A DNA stretch of 64,000 nucleotides from assembly GCA_000161775.1 (NCBI GenBank), contig GG704596.1, positions 428,543-492,542 of the forward strand. The letters are read 5' to 3'. Positions 34,931 to 44,609 of this stretch are shown here, one piece after another. The translations under genes were made by a program, and so were the position numbers. How positions within the stretch are numbered: position 1 is the first letter of the stretch; each line of letters opens with the position of its first letter. Under the pieces are notes generated by a model. The model saw only the letters and a list, made by a program, of their open reading frames with translations, made no database searches and was not told where the DNA came from. Source of the DNA: Ruegeria lacuscaerulensis ITI-1157 (GTDB taxonomy: Bacteria; Pseudomonadota; Alphaproteobacteria; Rhodobacterales; Rhodobacteraceae).

Positions 34931-36526
34931 ATGCGCGCAGACTATATCGTGGTGGGGGCCGGTTCCGCCGGCTGCGTATTGGCCAACCGGTTGAGCGCAA
35001 ATCCAAATACGCGCGTTGTTCTTCTGGAAGCGGGGCCGCCCGACCGCAATCCGTGGATCCACATCCCGGTGGGCTATTTCAGAACGATCCACAACCCCAA
35101 GGTCGACTGGTGCTACAAGACCGAGCCCGATCCGGGTCTGAACGGCCGGTCCATCGAATGGCCGCGCGGCAAGGTGCTGGGAGGGTCGTCCTCGATCAAC
35201 GGCCTGCTCTATGTGCGCGGACAACCGCAGGATTACGACCGCTGGCAGCAGATGGGGAACCGCGGCTGGGGATGGGAAGATGTCCTGCCGCTGTTCAAGC
35301 GTGCCGAGAACAACGAACGCGGCGCCGACGAATTTCACGGCGACAAGGGGCCGCTTTCGGTGTCCGACATGCGAATCAGGCGCCCGATCACGGATGCCTG
35401 GGTCGTGGCGGCCCAGGAAGCCGGCTACAAGTTCAACCCCGACTACAACGGCGCCGATCAGGAGGGCGTGGGGTTCTTTCAGCTTACCGCCAGGAATGGA
35501 CGCCGGTGCTCGGCGGCGGTGGCCTATCTGCATCCGATCCGGACACGTCAGAACCTGACGATCCTCACCCATGCGCTTGCCCAGCGTGTCATCTTCGACG
35601 GCAGACGGGCCATCGGAGTTGAATACCGCGATCGCAGCGGACAGGTGCAGGTCGTCCATGCGGGCAAGGAAATCATCCTGTCCGGCGGTGCGATCAACTC
35701 GCCCCAGCTTCTGATGCTGTCGGGAATCGGTGCTGCGGACGATCTGTCCGAGCTGGGCATTCCCGTGGTGGCCGACCTGCCCGGCGTGGGCAAGAACCTT
35801 CAGGATCACCTTCAGGCGCGGTTGGTCTACAAGTGCAACGAACCGACCCTGAACGACGAGGTCAGAACGCTCTTCGGGCAGGCCAGAATCGGGTTGAAAT
35901 ACCTTCTGACCCGCAGTGGGCCGATGGCGATGGCCGCAAGCCTTGCCACCGGCTTCCTGCGCACCAACGATTCGGTGGAAACCCCGGACATCCAGTTCCA
36001 CGTTCAGCCGCTTTCGGCGGAGAACCCCGGCAAGGGAGCCGACAAGTTCTCGGCCTTCACGATGTCGGTCTGCCAGCTGCGACCCGAATCGCGAGGCGAG
36101 ATCCGGCTTTGCAGCGCCGATCCACGCGACCATCCGCGCATCATCCCGAACTACCTTTCCACGGAAACCGACTGTCGGACCATCGTTGCCGGGGTGAACA
36201 TTGCCCGGACCATCGCGCGGCAGAGGTCCCTCAAGGACAAGATCTCGGAAGAGTTCCGTCCGGACGCCTCGCTTCCCATGGACGACTACGAGGCGACGCT
36301 TGACTGGACCCGCAGCAATACGGCGTCGATCTATCACCCCACCGGTACCTGCAAGATGGGCCAGGACAGAATGGCGGTCGTTGGCGACACGCTGCGCGTG
36401 CACGGCTTCGTGGGTCTGCGGGTGGCGGATTGCTCGATCATGCCGGAAATCGTGTCGGGCAATACCAACGCGCCCGCTATCATGATCGGCGAAAAGGCGT
36501 CGGACCTGATCCTGCACGAGGCGTGA
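34931..36526 (+). CDS. GMC-family FAD-dependent alcohol/choline dehydrogenase
   Basis: 531 aa. FAD-binding VVGAGSAGCVLANRLS at the N terminus; GMC signature 1 around GKVLGGSSSINGLLYVRG; signature 2 GGAINSPQLLMLSGIG; C-terminal active-site HPTGTCKMG and NTNAPAIMIGEKA. It oxidises a primary alcohol to an aldehyde, feeding electrons to the respiratory chain. It is divergent from dctPQM-iclR. BetA-like sequence does not fix the substrate, and no betaine aldehyde dehydrogenase gene is adjacent. Confidence 0.87.
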   Translation: MRADYIVVGAGSAGCVLANRLSANPNTRVVLLEAGPPDRNPWIHIPVGYFRTIHNPKVDWCYKTEPDPGLNGRSIEWPRGKVLGGSSSINGLLYVRGQPQDYDRWQQMGNRGWGWEDVLPLFKRAENNERGADEFHGDKGPLSVSDMRIRRPITDAWVVAAQEAGYKFNPDYNGADQEGVGFFQLTARNGRRCSAAVAYLHPIRTRQNLTILTHALAQRVIFDGRRAIGVEYRDRSGQVQVVHAGKEIILSGGAINSPQLLMLSGIGAADDLSELGIPVVADLPGVGKNLQDHLQARLVYKCNEPTLNDEVRTLFGQARIGLKYLLTRSGPMAMAASLATGFLRTNDSVETPDIQFHVQPLSAENPGKGADKFSAFTMSVCQLRPESRGEIRLCSADPRDHPRIIPNYLSTETDCRTIVAGVNIARTIARQRSLKDKISEEFRPDASLPMDDYEATLDWTRSNTASIYHPTGTCKMGQDRMAVVGDTLRVHGFVGLRVADCSIMPEIVSGNTNAPAIMIGEKASDLILHEA

Positions 36527-36677
36527 CGGCCCCTGCCGAAACGCTGGCCGTGCAACGATCCAGTCGCCGATCAGCGCGACCGGAGCACCCAACGGGGGCA
36601 CGCCGGCCTGACGGCCAATGCGCCTTGGGACGTGCTTGCTGAATGAGAGCCGTCCGCTCCAAGGCGCACGCGCTTAG

Positions 36678-36731
36678 ATGGTCTACTTTTACTCCGCCAC
36701 AGTGGTCGGATTTTAATCCGCCGTCGACACT
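36678..36731. mobile_element. Terminal repeats of an IS21-type element (remnant)
   Basis: Read on the minus strand, the segment begins TGTCGACGGCGG and has two similar blocks, GGCGGATTAAAATCCGACCA and GGCGGAGTAAAAGTAGACCA. Repeated ~20-base blocks behind a TG terminus are characteristic of IS21-family ends. No istA/istB gene is present, so only an end survives. The rest of 36527-36852 is non-coding. Confidence 0.45.
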
Positions 36732-36852
36732 TGGGTATTGAACCCAAGACCGCCGCATACCAAGCCACCATACAATGCTTGCTCAGCCAGTCCTGATCCT
36801 GAACTCTGAGTGTGACCTCAGCCCCAGTCATGCGCCGCCATGAAGCTCATGC

Positions 36853-38346
36853 TCATGTCATCCGGCGCAAAAAGGCTTCAGCCGTCGTGACATGCTTGTT
36901 TTTTACCTCTGGCGACATGCGCCCAGCCGTACGGCACATCATCGCCCATCGGGGATTTCCAGCAAGCCTATCGGTGTGTTTCAGGATAAAGCGCCAATAG
37001 AGCCCGTCCCAGATATCGGCCCAAGGCCCTTTGCCCCAATGGCTCATTTTGCGAACATAGTTTGAACCGGAAAAGTACGGTTTGGTGGTGATCAAACCGC
37101 CATCGGCATGCTGGCTCATAGCATAGACATTGGGAACCATCACCCAATCATAACTGTCGACGAACATTTCCATGAACCAGCGATAGACATGATCCGGGTC
37201 GATCTCACACAGAAACATAAAACCGCCCAGTACCATCAGGCGTTCAATGTGGTGACAATACCCGGTTTGCAGGACCCTTTTGATCGTGTCGTCCAGCGGA
37301 TCAATACCAGTGGTTCCGTCATAGAAAGATCGGGGCATGGGGCGGTGATGGCCCCAATGATTTGTCGTGCGCATCGGCACGCCAAGGCTCTCATAGGTGG
37401 CACGCATGAACTCGCGCCAACCAATGATCTGGCGGATGAAACCTTCTACCGAGTTCAAGGGAATGCCCTTGCGATCCGCATGCGCCAGGGCCGCGTCCAA
37501 AACCTGCTTCGGCGTCAACAAACCAATGTTCAAAGCGGGCGTGAGAACAGCATGCCACAGCCAGTTTTCACCCTCGACGATGGCATCTTCATAGTCACCA
37601 AAGTGTTCGAACCGCCGTTCCAGAAACTGCCCCAGCCAGTCGGAGGCAGCTTCATGTGACGTCGGATAATAAAGTGTATCCAAGCTGCCCAACGCATCTG
37701 GAAAGTCAGCAATAACGCTTGCTTTTGCGGCTTCATCCACTGCGTCATGGACAGGCCAGTCGATCCAAGGCAGGCTGCCCAACAACGCCTTGGGCACTTT
37801 TTTGCGGTTTTCCTCGTCAAAACTCCATTGTCCCCCGACCGGTTGTCCGCTGTCCATCAACACGTTCAACCGGCGGCGTTGGCTTTTGTAGAACTCTGCC
37901 ATGAACCAGCGTTTTCGACCGGCAGACCAATCCAGATTGTCGGCCCGCGTATTCAGAAAGCCTGGCGATGGCTGTATATCGAGCATGATGCCGGTATTGC
38001 TTGCCGCTGCGCGCAATCGTTTTTCTGCTATGAAGTCTGCTGGATCAGCCATGATCACTTGGTCGACACCGCGATCACGCAGGCTTTGAAACAGTCTCAG
38101 ACATGCCCCCGACTGCCGCTCAAAAGGCCATATCGTCGCATCAAAGCCCTCGGCGACCAGGAAATCGCGATATCGCGCCATAGAGGCGCGGTGCAGCCAA
38201 AGCTTTTGCTTGTGCATCGTGGCTGGATAATACGCATCGCCGAAAAACAGCGGGTCTTCGAAAAGCACAACAGAGTCCGGCCCGGCAGCCAGACCCGGAT
38301 GTTGGGCAAACAATTGGTTGGGGAGTAGAAGGACGGCACAGGGCAC
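36853..38346 (-). CDS. PhrB/CryB-type cryptochrome/photolyase lacking Fe-S cysteines
   Basis: 497 aa of the PhrB/CryB family of bacterial (6-4) photolyases and cryptochromes. An N-terminal alpha/beta domain (AVLLLPNQLFAQHP, VVLFEDPLFFGD) is followed by the FAD domain with GWREFMRATYESLG, CHHIERLMVLGGFMF, PNVYAMSQHADGG, TKPYFSGSNYVRKMSHW and a late DGLYWRFI. In PhrB four cysteines bind a [4Fe-4S] cluster. Here only the first, in GYCHHIERL, is kept; the later CxxC-type segment after RKMS is short and cysteine-free. The GTG start lies 3 bases from the preceding gene, so it is the last gene of the light operon. Confidence 0.85.
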   Translation of the reverse strand: MPCAVLLLPNQLFAQHPGLAAGPDSVVLFEDPLFFGDAYYPATMHKQKLWLHRASMARYRDFLVAEGFDATIWPFERQSGACLRLFQSLRDRGVDQVIMADPADFIAEKRLRAAASNTGIMLDIQPSPGFLNTRADNLDWSAGRKRWFMAEFYKSQRRRLNVLMDSGQPVGGQWSFDEENRKKVPKALLGSLPWIDWPVHDAVDEAAKASVIADFPDALGSLDTLYYPTSHEAASDWLGQFLERRFEHFGDYEDAIVEGENWLWHAVLTPALNIGLLTPKQVLDAALAHADRKGIPLNSVEGFIRQIIGWREFMRATYESLGVPMRTTNHWGHHRPMPRSFYDGTTGIDPLDDTIKRVLQTGYCHHIERLMVLGGFMFLCEIDPDHVYRWFMEMFVDSYDWVMVPNVYAMSQHADGGLITTKPYFSGSNYVRKMSHWGKGPWADIWDGLYWRFILKHTDRLAGNPRWAMMCRTAGRMSPEVKNKHVTTAEAFLRRMT

Positions 38347-38349
38347 GGG

Positions 38350-39594
38350 CTATGAACCTAATTGCTTGGCCAGGTTCAATTGGCCCAAGAGCGATGGGAT
38401 CTTCTTTCGAAGGCCGAAGAATCCGGCCCTTGCATGGAGCCACATCAAAGCGTCGTACGGCCGCATTATCCTGTTCAAAGAAAGACCTGCCTCTTTCAAT
38501 ACAGGTTCTGCACGATCCAGCCGTGACCGAACGGGACCGACGGGCGCATAGGCGGTTGCGATGGTCGTGACACCTGCATTTCGAGTCGCCTCGATCAACG
38601 CACTATACCAGTCCTCGGTTGATTTCCCGAGTTTTCCCTGGGGTTCCAGAGCGCTGCGCATCGCGCCCTTGGCAAAATCCTGTACAGCGTCTCCTATCGG
38701 GTTTGGTGACCGACCATGCGTCGCCAAAAGTCCAATCACAGCAGCAGGCGATGTCGGCATCATGTGGTGAGCCGACAGATCATCCTCTGTCAAAAGCAAC
38801 AGACAAGGGCTTTCTGAGGGCATGCGCGGACTTGAAAGTGGAACAAGCGGGTGATCTACCGGCTCGGTCAGCGGTTCTGCAGATTTGGCCAAGCCTTTCG
38901 GTTGAAACCGCCCTTCAGTGTATTTCGCAATATTGTCAGGGCGCGCAAGGTACGTTTTGCCTTTCGTGTGCAATCCGCCAACCCAGCGCCAGCTCAGCGT
39001 GTTCGATGCAGGATCGCCATCCAGCAAATGTCGCAAAAAGAAATCCGCACCAAGCTGCCAAGGTAAGCGAAGTGTGAAAATCCAGATTGATGCAAACCAC
39101 ATGCGCGCATGGTTGTGAAGGTAGCCAGTCACCAGCAGTTCCCTCACCCAATGATCGAAGCAGTCGATGCCGGTATTTCCGTTCACAGCATCGCTGAAAC
39201 GGGCCCTTAAGCAATCATCATCCGATAGACGCTCACAAGCGTGCGACAAGTCCCGTTGATACAGAGTCCAGACGCTGGGCCTTTGTTCCAGCCAACCCTT
39301 GAAGTAGGTACGCCAAAACACTTCTTGCACGAATTTCTCCGCCGCGTTGAAATTATGCGACGCCAGAACCGCTGCCAGTACCTCTGTCTCCGTTATCAAA
39401 CGGTGGCGCAGCCAAGGTGACAAACCCGATACATTGCTGCGACGCTCGGTCCCAAAATCGTAGTTCCGCGTACTCGCATAGTGCCGACCAGTGCGGCCCA
39501 CGAACTGCTTCAGCCTTGCCAGGCCATTGGCCCGTGTGGGTCTGAAACTGATCGTCTCTTTCGCTTCCGCAAGTTCTGGAAATCTCTCGGTCAT
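38350..39594 (-). CDS. Photolyase-like FAD-domain protein with C-terminal alpha/beta domain
   Basis: 414 aa from the ATG that overlaps the DUF2256 stop (ATGA). Residues ~1-240 match the photolyase FAD-binding domain ([65 protein letters not shown]). No photolyase antenna domain precedes it. Instead ~150 residues follow with alpha/beta character ([27 protein letters not shown], then [10 protein letters not shown]), reminiscent of an antenna-type domain moved to the C terminus. Possibly a light-sensing or repair accessory protein rather than a photolyase. Confidence 0.75.
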   Translation of the reverse strand: MTERFPELAEAKETISFRPTRANGLARLKQFVGRTGRHYASTRNYDFGTERRSNVSGLSPWLRHRLITETEVLAAVLASHNFNAAEKFVQEVFWRTYFKGWLEQRPSVWTLYQRDLSHACERLSDDDCLRARFSDAVNGNTGIDCFDHWVRELLVTGYLHNHARMWFASIWIFTLRLPWQLGADFFLRHLLDGDPASNTLSWRWVGGLHTKGKTYLARPDNIAKYTEGRFQPKGLAKSAEPLTEPVDHPLVPLSSPRMPSESPCLLLLTEDDLSAHHMMPTSPAAVIGLLATHGRSPNPIGDAVQDFAKGAMRSALEPQGKLGKSTEDWYSALIEATRNAGVTTIATAYAPVGPVRSRLDRAEPVLKEAGLSLNRIMRPYDALMWLHARAGFFGLRKKIPSLLGQLNLAKQLGS

Positions 39595-39728
39595 GCGGCC
39601 GACCTGCATTTTTTCGAGCAGTATTTCACCTCTTCCCAAACCTTTTCCCATTTCTTGCGCCACGTGAACGGGCGCAGGCACACCGGGCAGACCTTCTGAG
39701 GTAAATCGGTTTTCTTCCGCATCTTCAT
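39591..39728 (-). CDS. DUF2256 small zinc-ribbon protein (45 aa)
   Basis: A 45-codon gene read between the two larger ones. It has [20 protein letters not shown] then [10 protein letters not shown], the DUF2256 signature of two CxxC-type pairs that likely bind zinc. Such proteins are repeatedly encoded beside cryptochrome/photolyase genes; their function is unknown. The start overlaps the photolyase stop, and its stop overlaps the next start, both as ATGA. Confidence 0.87.
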   Translation of the reverse strand: MKMRKKTDLPQKVCPVCLRPFTWRKKWEKVWEEVKYCSKKCRSAA

Positions 39729-41242
39729 CCCTCATCCCCCAAAGGCAGGCTGAGTTGCTTCTGATCGTGATGCACCCGCCCGACTTTACGCGGATTCCGG
39801 CGGTTCTTTCGGCTAGCGTGTTTTGTCACGATGGCGTGTGCTTCGGAACGAAACTCTGCACTTCGGCGGACGCCCCAAACCCGCTCGCGCGCAGCCTTGG
39901 CTGCTGCGAGGTGGTCAAAAACACGCTCTGGATAAAGCGTCCCAACGATGTCTTTCGCGTTTTCAGCTTTCCAGGGTTCATGGACATGCTGATCCGCAAT
40001 CTGGGCCAATTCCGGCAACCATGTCCGAATGAACAGCCCTTCTGGATCCTGATCATAGCCCTGCTTGACCGGATTATAGATGCGAACGGTATTGATGCCG
40101 GTGGTACCTGATTGCATCTGCACCTGACTCCAGTGAATGCCCGGCTCATAGTCTGTAAACATGCGCGCCAAGTGCTCACCTGGCGCCCGCCAATCCAGCC
40201 AGAGGTGATAGCTCGCCGTGGCCATCACCATTGCGCGCATCCGAAAGTTAAGCCACCCCGTTGCCTGCAAGGACCGCATGCACGCGTCCAGAAAAGGATA
40301 TCCCGTTTCGCCGTTGGACCATGCGCCCAAGAGTTCGGCATCTGGCGCTCTCGGCCGTAGACCATCGTAGAGCCGATGCAGATTTTCAAATTCGATCCGG
40401 GGCTCATCCTCAAGTTTCTGAATAAAATGGCAATGCCAATGCAGTCGGCCCGAGAAAGAGCGAAGCGATTTGCGCCAATCCTTTGCATGCGGCGGCAATC
40501 GGCGCCTCTGATTTTCAGTGGCTTGCCACACCTCGCGCATCGAAAGCGCACCCCAGGCAAGGTAGGGCGATAGCCGCGAACACGCAACGGCCCCTTCCAG
40601 GGGGCTGGACATTTCGCGTTGGTATCTTTCGCCACGGCGGGTCAGAAAGCTGTTCAGACGGTCCAAACCCGCAGCTCGTCCACCGGCTTGACGACCAACA
40701 CATTGATCATCCCGCAGGCCAAGGTCACGCCCCGTGGGAATATACCCTGGTTCTGTGTCGATGTGCTTTAGCGCAACTGGTGAAGAAACGGGCAAAGCCA
40801 TAAACCGATCCCAACGTTCCGCCCAGCCATCGCGACACTTGAGCCCGCGAAAAACGCCATGGTTTTGTACTTCGCGCCACCGCACGCCATGATCTCTGCA
40901 CCAAGCAGCGACCTGACGGTCGCGCTGATACGTCCAATCGTTTCCTGTTTCTTCATGTGACCAGAGAACGTCTATCAGACCCCGATTCAATAACTCGGAA
41001 AGGACTGCTTCAATTTCCCCCACGCGCACAATGAGTGGCTGGCCCAGCTCTCCGAGGTCACTGCGCAACTCAGCGATTGTCTCGGCAACGAAGTTCCACT
41101 GTCGTGCCGACGCGTCAGGTTGCTGCCAAAGCTCTGGTTCAACCACATAGAGTGGCAGAACTGGCCCGACCTCGGACGCTTGCGCCAATGCCGGATGATC
41201 ACTTACCCGCAAATCCCGTTTGAACCAGACAACCTGCATCAT
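39725..41242 (-). CDS. Deoxyribodipyrimidine photolyase / cryptochrome
   Basis: 505 aa. N-terminal antenna domain ([45 protein letters not shown]), then the FAD domain with [51 protein letters not shown] and [14 protein letters not shown]. It would repair UV dimers using blue light, or act as a cryptochrome. The start is the first of two tandem ATGs after a G-rich ribosome site. First gene of the four-gene light operon. The operon is bounded by IS debris on both sides, and its codon use looks less GC-rich than its surroundings, consistent with lateral acquisition. Confidence 0.88.
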   Translation of the reverse strand: MMQVVWFKRDLRVSDHPALAQASEVGPVLPLYVVEPELWQQPDASARQWNFVAETIAELRSDLGELGQPLIVRVGEIEAVLSELLNRGLIDVLWSHEETGNDWTYQRDRQVAAWCRDHGVRWREVQNHGVFRGLKCRDGWAERWDRFMALPVSSPVALKHIDTEPGYIPTGRDLGLRDDQCVGRQAGGRAAGLDRLNSFLTRRGERYQREMSSPLEGAVACSRLSPYLAWGALSMREVWQATENQRRRLPPHAKDWRKSLRSFSGRLHWHCHFIQKLEDEPRIEFENLHRLYDGLRPRAPDAELLGAWSNGETGYPFLDACMRSLQATGWLNFRMRAMVMATASYHLWLDWRAPGEHLARMFTDYEPGIHWSQVQMQSGTTGINTVRIYNPVKQGYDQDPEGLFIRTWLPELAQIADQHVHEPWKAENAKDIVGTLYPERVFDHLAAAKAARERVWGVRRSAEFRSEAHAIVTKHASRKNRRNPRKVGRVHHDQKQLSLPLGDEG

Positions 41243-41341
41243 CCCCCCGCTTTTCAGGGTTTGTACGCATGGCCACGAAAAATGGATCTTTGTTTCAGTC
41301 GTTTCTTCGGTTTTTTGCGCCAGTCCAAAAAAACGGAAAAG

Positions 41342-41584
41342 CGAGATCACGGAAGCGCAGATCGCGTTTATGTTGAAGCAGATCGAAGACCGCACAAGCA
41401 TTCTCTGAGACCTGCCGCAAGGCCGGGGTCAGCCAGGCGACGTATTTCAATTGTGCCGGGCTGATGCCGTCGGAGATGAAACGGCTGCGCGAATTGGAAG
41501 ATGAGAATGCCCGGCTGAAGAGAATCGTCGCGGATCTGACCCTCGACCGGGAAATGCTTCAGGACGTCATCAAACGAAATGTAT
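41342..41584 (+). pseudogene. Remnant of IS3-family OrfA
   Basis: Two frames read EITEAQIAFMLKQIEDRTSI and then CRKAGVSQATYF, MKRLRELEDENARLKRIVAD and LTLDREMLQDVIKRN, which is IS3/IS407-type OrfA (HTH plus leucine zipper). A frameshift/stop lies near 41405, and no OrfB follows. Confidence 0.8.
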
Positions 41585-41820
41585 GGTTCGCCCCGCCTAT
41601 GCAAGTTTCTTCCGGATGACGTTCAGGATTGCATAAATGTATCCGGCCTCTCGCGAGTGGGCCGGTTGTCCAGCCAGGCCATGATGAGATCCGCACGCGC
41701 CGTTCCCAATTAGCTTGTTCGGGCATGGAACCCGCTTTCGGAACGGGTTTACAGCGTGTCGATCATCCTTTTTGTCATCATTTCGAGCCTCGCATTCTGA
41801 TCCGGGCTTTCCGGATGAGT

Positions 41821-42555
41821 TTAGGCGCAGCTTCCTTCCGGTGCGCGCCATTCATAGGTTGCCCCAGGTTTGCCAAGCATCACCCAGATCGCCCTCGCCA
41901 ACTTGGCCGCCGGTGCGACAGTGACCTTGTTGACGTGCATCCTGGTTCGGAGTTCGTCTGCCCACTGACCAAGCCGGTCTTTGGCGCGATCGAGATGCAT
42001 CAAGACTGACCGGGCGCCGTGGATGAGGAGTATTCGGAGGTAGCTGCTCCCTCGCTTCGCCATGCCAAGCAGTGTCTGTTTGCCGCCTGTAGAATGTTGC
42101 CGCGGCACAAGGCCCAGCCACGCAGCCACATCTGGTGCTTTCTTGAAACGCGTGGGGTCGCCAATGGATGCAAGGATTGCCGTTGCCCCAAGTGGGCCGA
42201 CACGGGGAATGGTCACAAGCCGACGCGCAGTCTCATCCCTGTCTGGGATGCTTTAAATCTCGGCCGAGACACCGAGGATCCGTTCTTCAAGGCGGAGAAG
42301 GTCCTCCTGCAGCTCACGCTAGACAATCCGTGCTCGCTCAATCAAATCGTTCTCGGGATTATCGGTAACGCGGACGATATCAATCTTGAATACCCCGGCG
42401 CCTTGGCGACGCGCGACGCCGTGCTCCAAACAAAACGACCGCATCTGACATATGAGATTGGTTCGTCCCTTCGCAAGCCGGCTGCGAACACGATGCAGCA
42501 TCTGCAAATCGACCTGATGCGCCTCTTTGATCCCGACATATCTACACAGATGGGG
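41821..42555 (-). pseudogene. IS110-family transposase remnant with in-frame stops
   Basis: One minus-strand frame reads VGIKEAHQVDLQMLHRVR, LAKGRTNLICQMRSF, then after in-frame stops near 42319 and 42255 LVTIPRVGPLGATAILASIG, AAWLGLVPRQHSTGGKQTL and IWVMLGKP. This is the C-terminal half of an IS110 transposase (transposase_20 domain). The N-terminal RuvC-like part is lost. Confidence 0.8.
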
Positions 42556-42595
42556 AGGCTCAGCACTGCGTGCACCGAGAAACCTCGGTCGTTCC

Positions 42596-42783
42596 CTGTG
42601 GCAAAGATGGAGCGGATACCACTGCCGAAGCCGCGTCGAAATGAAGATGCACTGTGTGAATATGCTGGGGCAGCGCCTCATGCCACGGGACTACGATCGA
42701 CAGGTCGCCGAGTGTCAGATCCCTATCACCGTTATGACGGCTACACCGCGCTCGGCACCCCTGTCACCGAGACCGCGGAGAAA
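42596..42783 (+). pseudogene. C-terminal fragment of an IS5-like transposase
   Basis: Reads LWQRWSGYHCRSRVEMKMHC, LGQRLMPRDYDRQVAECQI, then in a shifted frame GYTALGTPVTE. This is the typical DDE transposase C terminus (YHRRSRVETKM... DRQVAE... NGYTALGIPVTE). It abuts the decayed metallo-beta-lactamase gene and probably caused its truncation. Confidence 0.6.
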
Positions 42784-42784
42784 T

Positions 42785-43301
42785 TTGTCCAGGGGAAAGG
42801 GAGCCCCGGCCATCGGCTGTTTTGTGCAACATCGCCCAGAAGGTCACACCAGCGAAAGACTGCTCGATACCCTCGAGGTTGTCACCGGAAGATGAGAGAA
42901 GGCCGTCAATTGCCTTGGTCCCCGGTCAAGCTGGTCGGCAACGGCCTCTTGCGATGCAATCACCGTTGCCCCTTGTTCCTGCCAAAAACCATTACCAAGT
43001 CAGCGGTGATCCTGATCTCCGGTGTCGATGACGTTTTTCACCGGCTGGTCCGTGACCGAACTGATCCCGTCGTGCAACGCCTCGCCCCCTTCCACGAACT
43101 GCCTGTATCGGCCAACTCCGTGCCCTCATACGCAGCCGCCAGCCCGAAGGTTGCGTTGTTTGCGAGGTTCCCCACGCTGCGCTGCTCTTTCGGACCGACG
43201 ATGGCCTATACGCCGTCGGTCACGGGTTGGATTTCCGGTTCTTGGCCCGCGGCCAGCGATGGGACCGAAAGGCCAGCGGCCAGCAAGAGCGCGCGGATCA
43301 C
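42785..43301 (-). pseudogene. Decayed SoxH-like metallo-beta-lactamase-fold gene
   Basis: The GTG at 43301 overlaps the thioredoxin gene stop (GTGA). The frame begins with a signal peptide (IRALLLAAGLSVPSLAAGQ), then EIQPVTDGV, a TAG, AIVGPKEQRSVGNLANNATFG and SSWKGA. After a frameshift it reads VTDQPVKNVIDTGDQDHR, then TGA, LGNGFWQEQGATVIAS and DQLDRG. This matches the N-terminal half of SoxH-type proteins, including the QxH variant of the metal motif. Several independent lesions show it is dead. The 3' half is lost at the IS5-like fragment. Confidence 0.75.
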
Positions 43302-43534
43302 GCAGACAGCCAACCCTCCAGCTTGGCCATATCCGGAAGGCCGCCGGCATGGACCAGTCTTCCATCGACGGCGATGCCCGGCGTCGACATCACGCCCGCC
43401 ATGGCGATCTCGCGTGGGTCGCTGACCTTTTCGACCGCGACCTCCACGCCCAGCTTCGATGCCGCGTCCTTGACCATTCGTTCGGTGGTTTCACAGCGTT
43501 TGCAGCCGGGACCGTAGACTTTGACCGTTTTCAT
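43298..43534 (-). CDS. Small thioredoxin/glutaredoxin-like redox protein
   Basis: 78 aa. The N-terminal redox motif is VYGPGCKRCETTERM (CxxC), followed by a thioredoxin fold with STPGIAVDGRLVHAG containing the cis-proline. This belongs to the redox-active disulfide protein 2 family. It lies 13 bases after the permease gene in the arsR operon. It may supply reducing power to the permease cysteines (inference). Confidence 0.87.
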   Translation of the reverse strand: MKTVKVYGPGCKRCETTERMVKDAASKLGVEVAVEKVSDPREIAMAGVMSTPGIAVDGRLVHAGGLPDMAKLEGWLSA

Positions 43535-43547
43535 CGCATTCGTCCTT

Positions 43548-44609
43548 TCAGAAGATGATGTTGAACAGGAAACCCACCGCCAGGATGCCGCTGCCAACGA
43601 CGCCGACGAACACGGCGATCAGGCGCAGGGTCAGGACCTGACGCAGGATGATCATTTCGGGCAGGCTCAGCGCGATCACGCTCATCATGAAGGCCAGAAC
43701 CGTGCCCAGCGCCGCCCCCTTGCCCAAAAGCGCCTCGACGATCGGGATGACGCCGGCGGCGTTGGTGTACATCGGAATGCCCAGCACCACCGCGGCCGGA
43801 ACCGACCACCAGGTATCGGCACCCATGATCCGCACCATCAGATCCTCGGGCACGTAACCGTGGATCAACGCACCCATGCCGATCCCGAGGATGATCCAGA
43901 TCCAGACTTTACCGAAGATCTCGCGCACGGCCTCGATACCCAGCTTGTAGCGGTCGACCATGGTCAGGCGCTCGTCTTCGGCCACGACCGGGGCATTCGC
44001 GCCCGAATGGATGTCGCGCACCCAGTCTTGCAGCCAGCCTTCCAGGTGCAGCTTGCCGATGACGAAGCCTGCTACGATAGCGATGGCCAGACCAAAAAAC
44101 AGGTACGTCACGGCCACCTTCCACCCAACAAGCCCAAACAGCAGCACCAGCGCCACTTCGTTCACCATCGGCGCCGCGATCAGGAAGGAAAAGGTCACAC
44201 CCAACGGAACCCCGGCCGAGACGAAGCCGATGAACAGCGGCACCGCCGAGCAGGAACAAAACGGCGTCAGGATGCCCAGACCGGCCGACATCACGTTGCC
44301 CACGCCCTCGCGCTTGCCCGACAGCAGGGCGCGCGTCTTTTCCGGGCTGAACCAGCTGCGCACCACGCCCATGGCAAAGACGATGAGCGTCAAGAGCATC
44401 ATCACCTTGGGCACGTCATAGAAGAAAAACGCGATGGCCTCGCCGGTGTGGCTGTGGCGATCCACCGGGAACAGCGAGGTGATCCATTCGGAAAACGGGA
44501 TCAACTGGTGATAGACCACCCACCACAGGCCAACGAAGGCGGCAACGCCCAAATGCCAGACCCAGCCCGGGCGTTCCGGGCGGACGGGTGAAGAAATATC
44601 AGCGCTCAT
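43548..44609 (-). CDS. ArsP/SO_0444-type membrane permease
   Basis: 353 aa with about eight to ten membrane helices. Permease motif TPFCSCSAVPLFIGFVSAG includes the CSC cysteines, then FLIAAPMVNEVALVLLFGLV and YTNAAGVIPIVEALLGKG. Homologues export organoarsenicals or other thiophilic species. The start overlaps the arsR stop (ATGA). With the downstream thioredoxin-like gene it forms a typical arsR-permease-thioredoxin unit. The substrate could be arsenical, metal or sulfur-related. Confidence 0.85.
   Translation of the reverse strand: MSADISSPVRPERPGWVWHLGVAAFVGLWWVVYHQLIPFSEWITSLFPVDRHSHTGEAIAFFFYDVPKVMMLLTLIVFAMGVVRSWFSPEKTRALLSGKREGVGNVMSAGLGILTPFCSCSAVPLFIGFVSAGVPLGVTFSFLIAAPMVNEVALVLLFGLVGWKVAVTYLFFGLAIAIVAGFVIGKLHLEGWLQDWVRDIHSGANAPVVAEDERLTMVDRYKLGIEAVREIFGKVWIWIILGIGMGALIHGYVPEDLMVRIMGADTWWSVPAAVVLGIPMYTNAAGVIPIVEALLGKGAALGTVLAFMMSVIALSLPEMIILRQVLTLRLIAVFVGVVGSGILAVGFLFNIIF

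Noticed and set aside
34826..36601. Long open frame on the minus strand opposite the GMC oxidoreductase gene
   Set aside because: It mirrors the plus-strand gene; its sequence has no family features, while the plus strand carries GMC motifs and a ribosome site. High-GC DNA often leaves the antisense frame open.
41602..43290. Possible intact integron or CRISPR array in the repeat-rich IS region
   Set aside because: No regular direct repeats with spacers, no cas or integrase gene. Only transposase fragments are seen.
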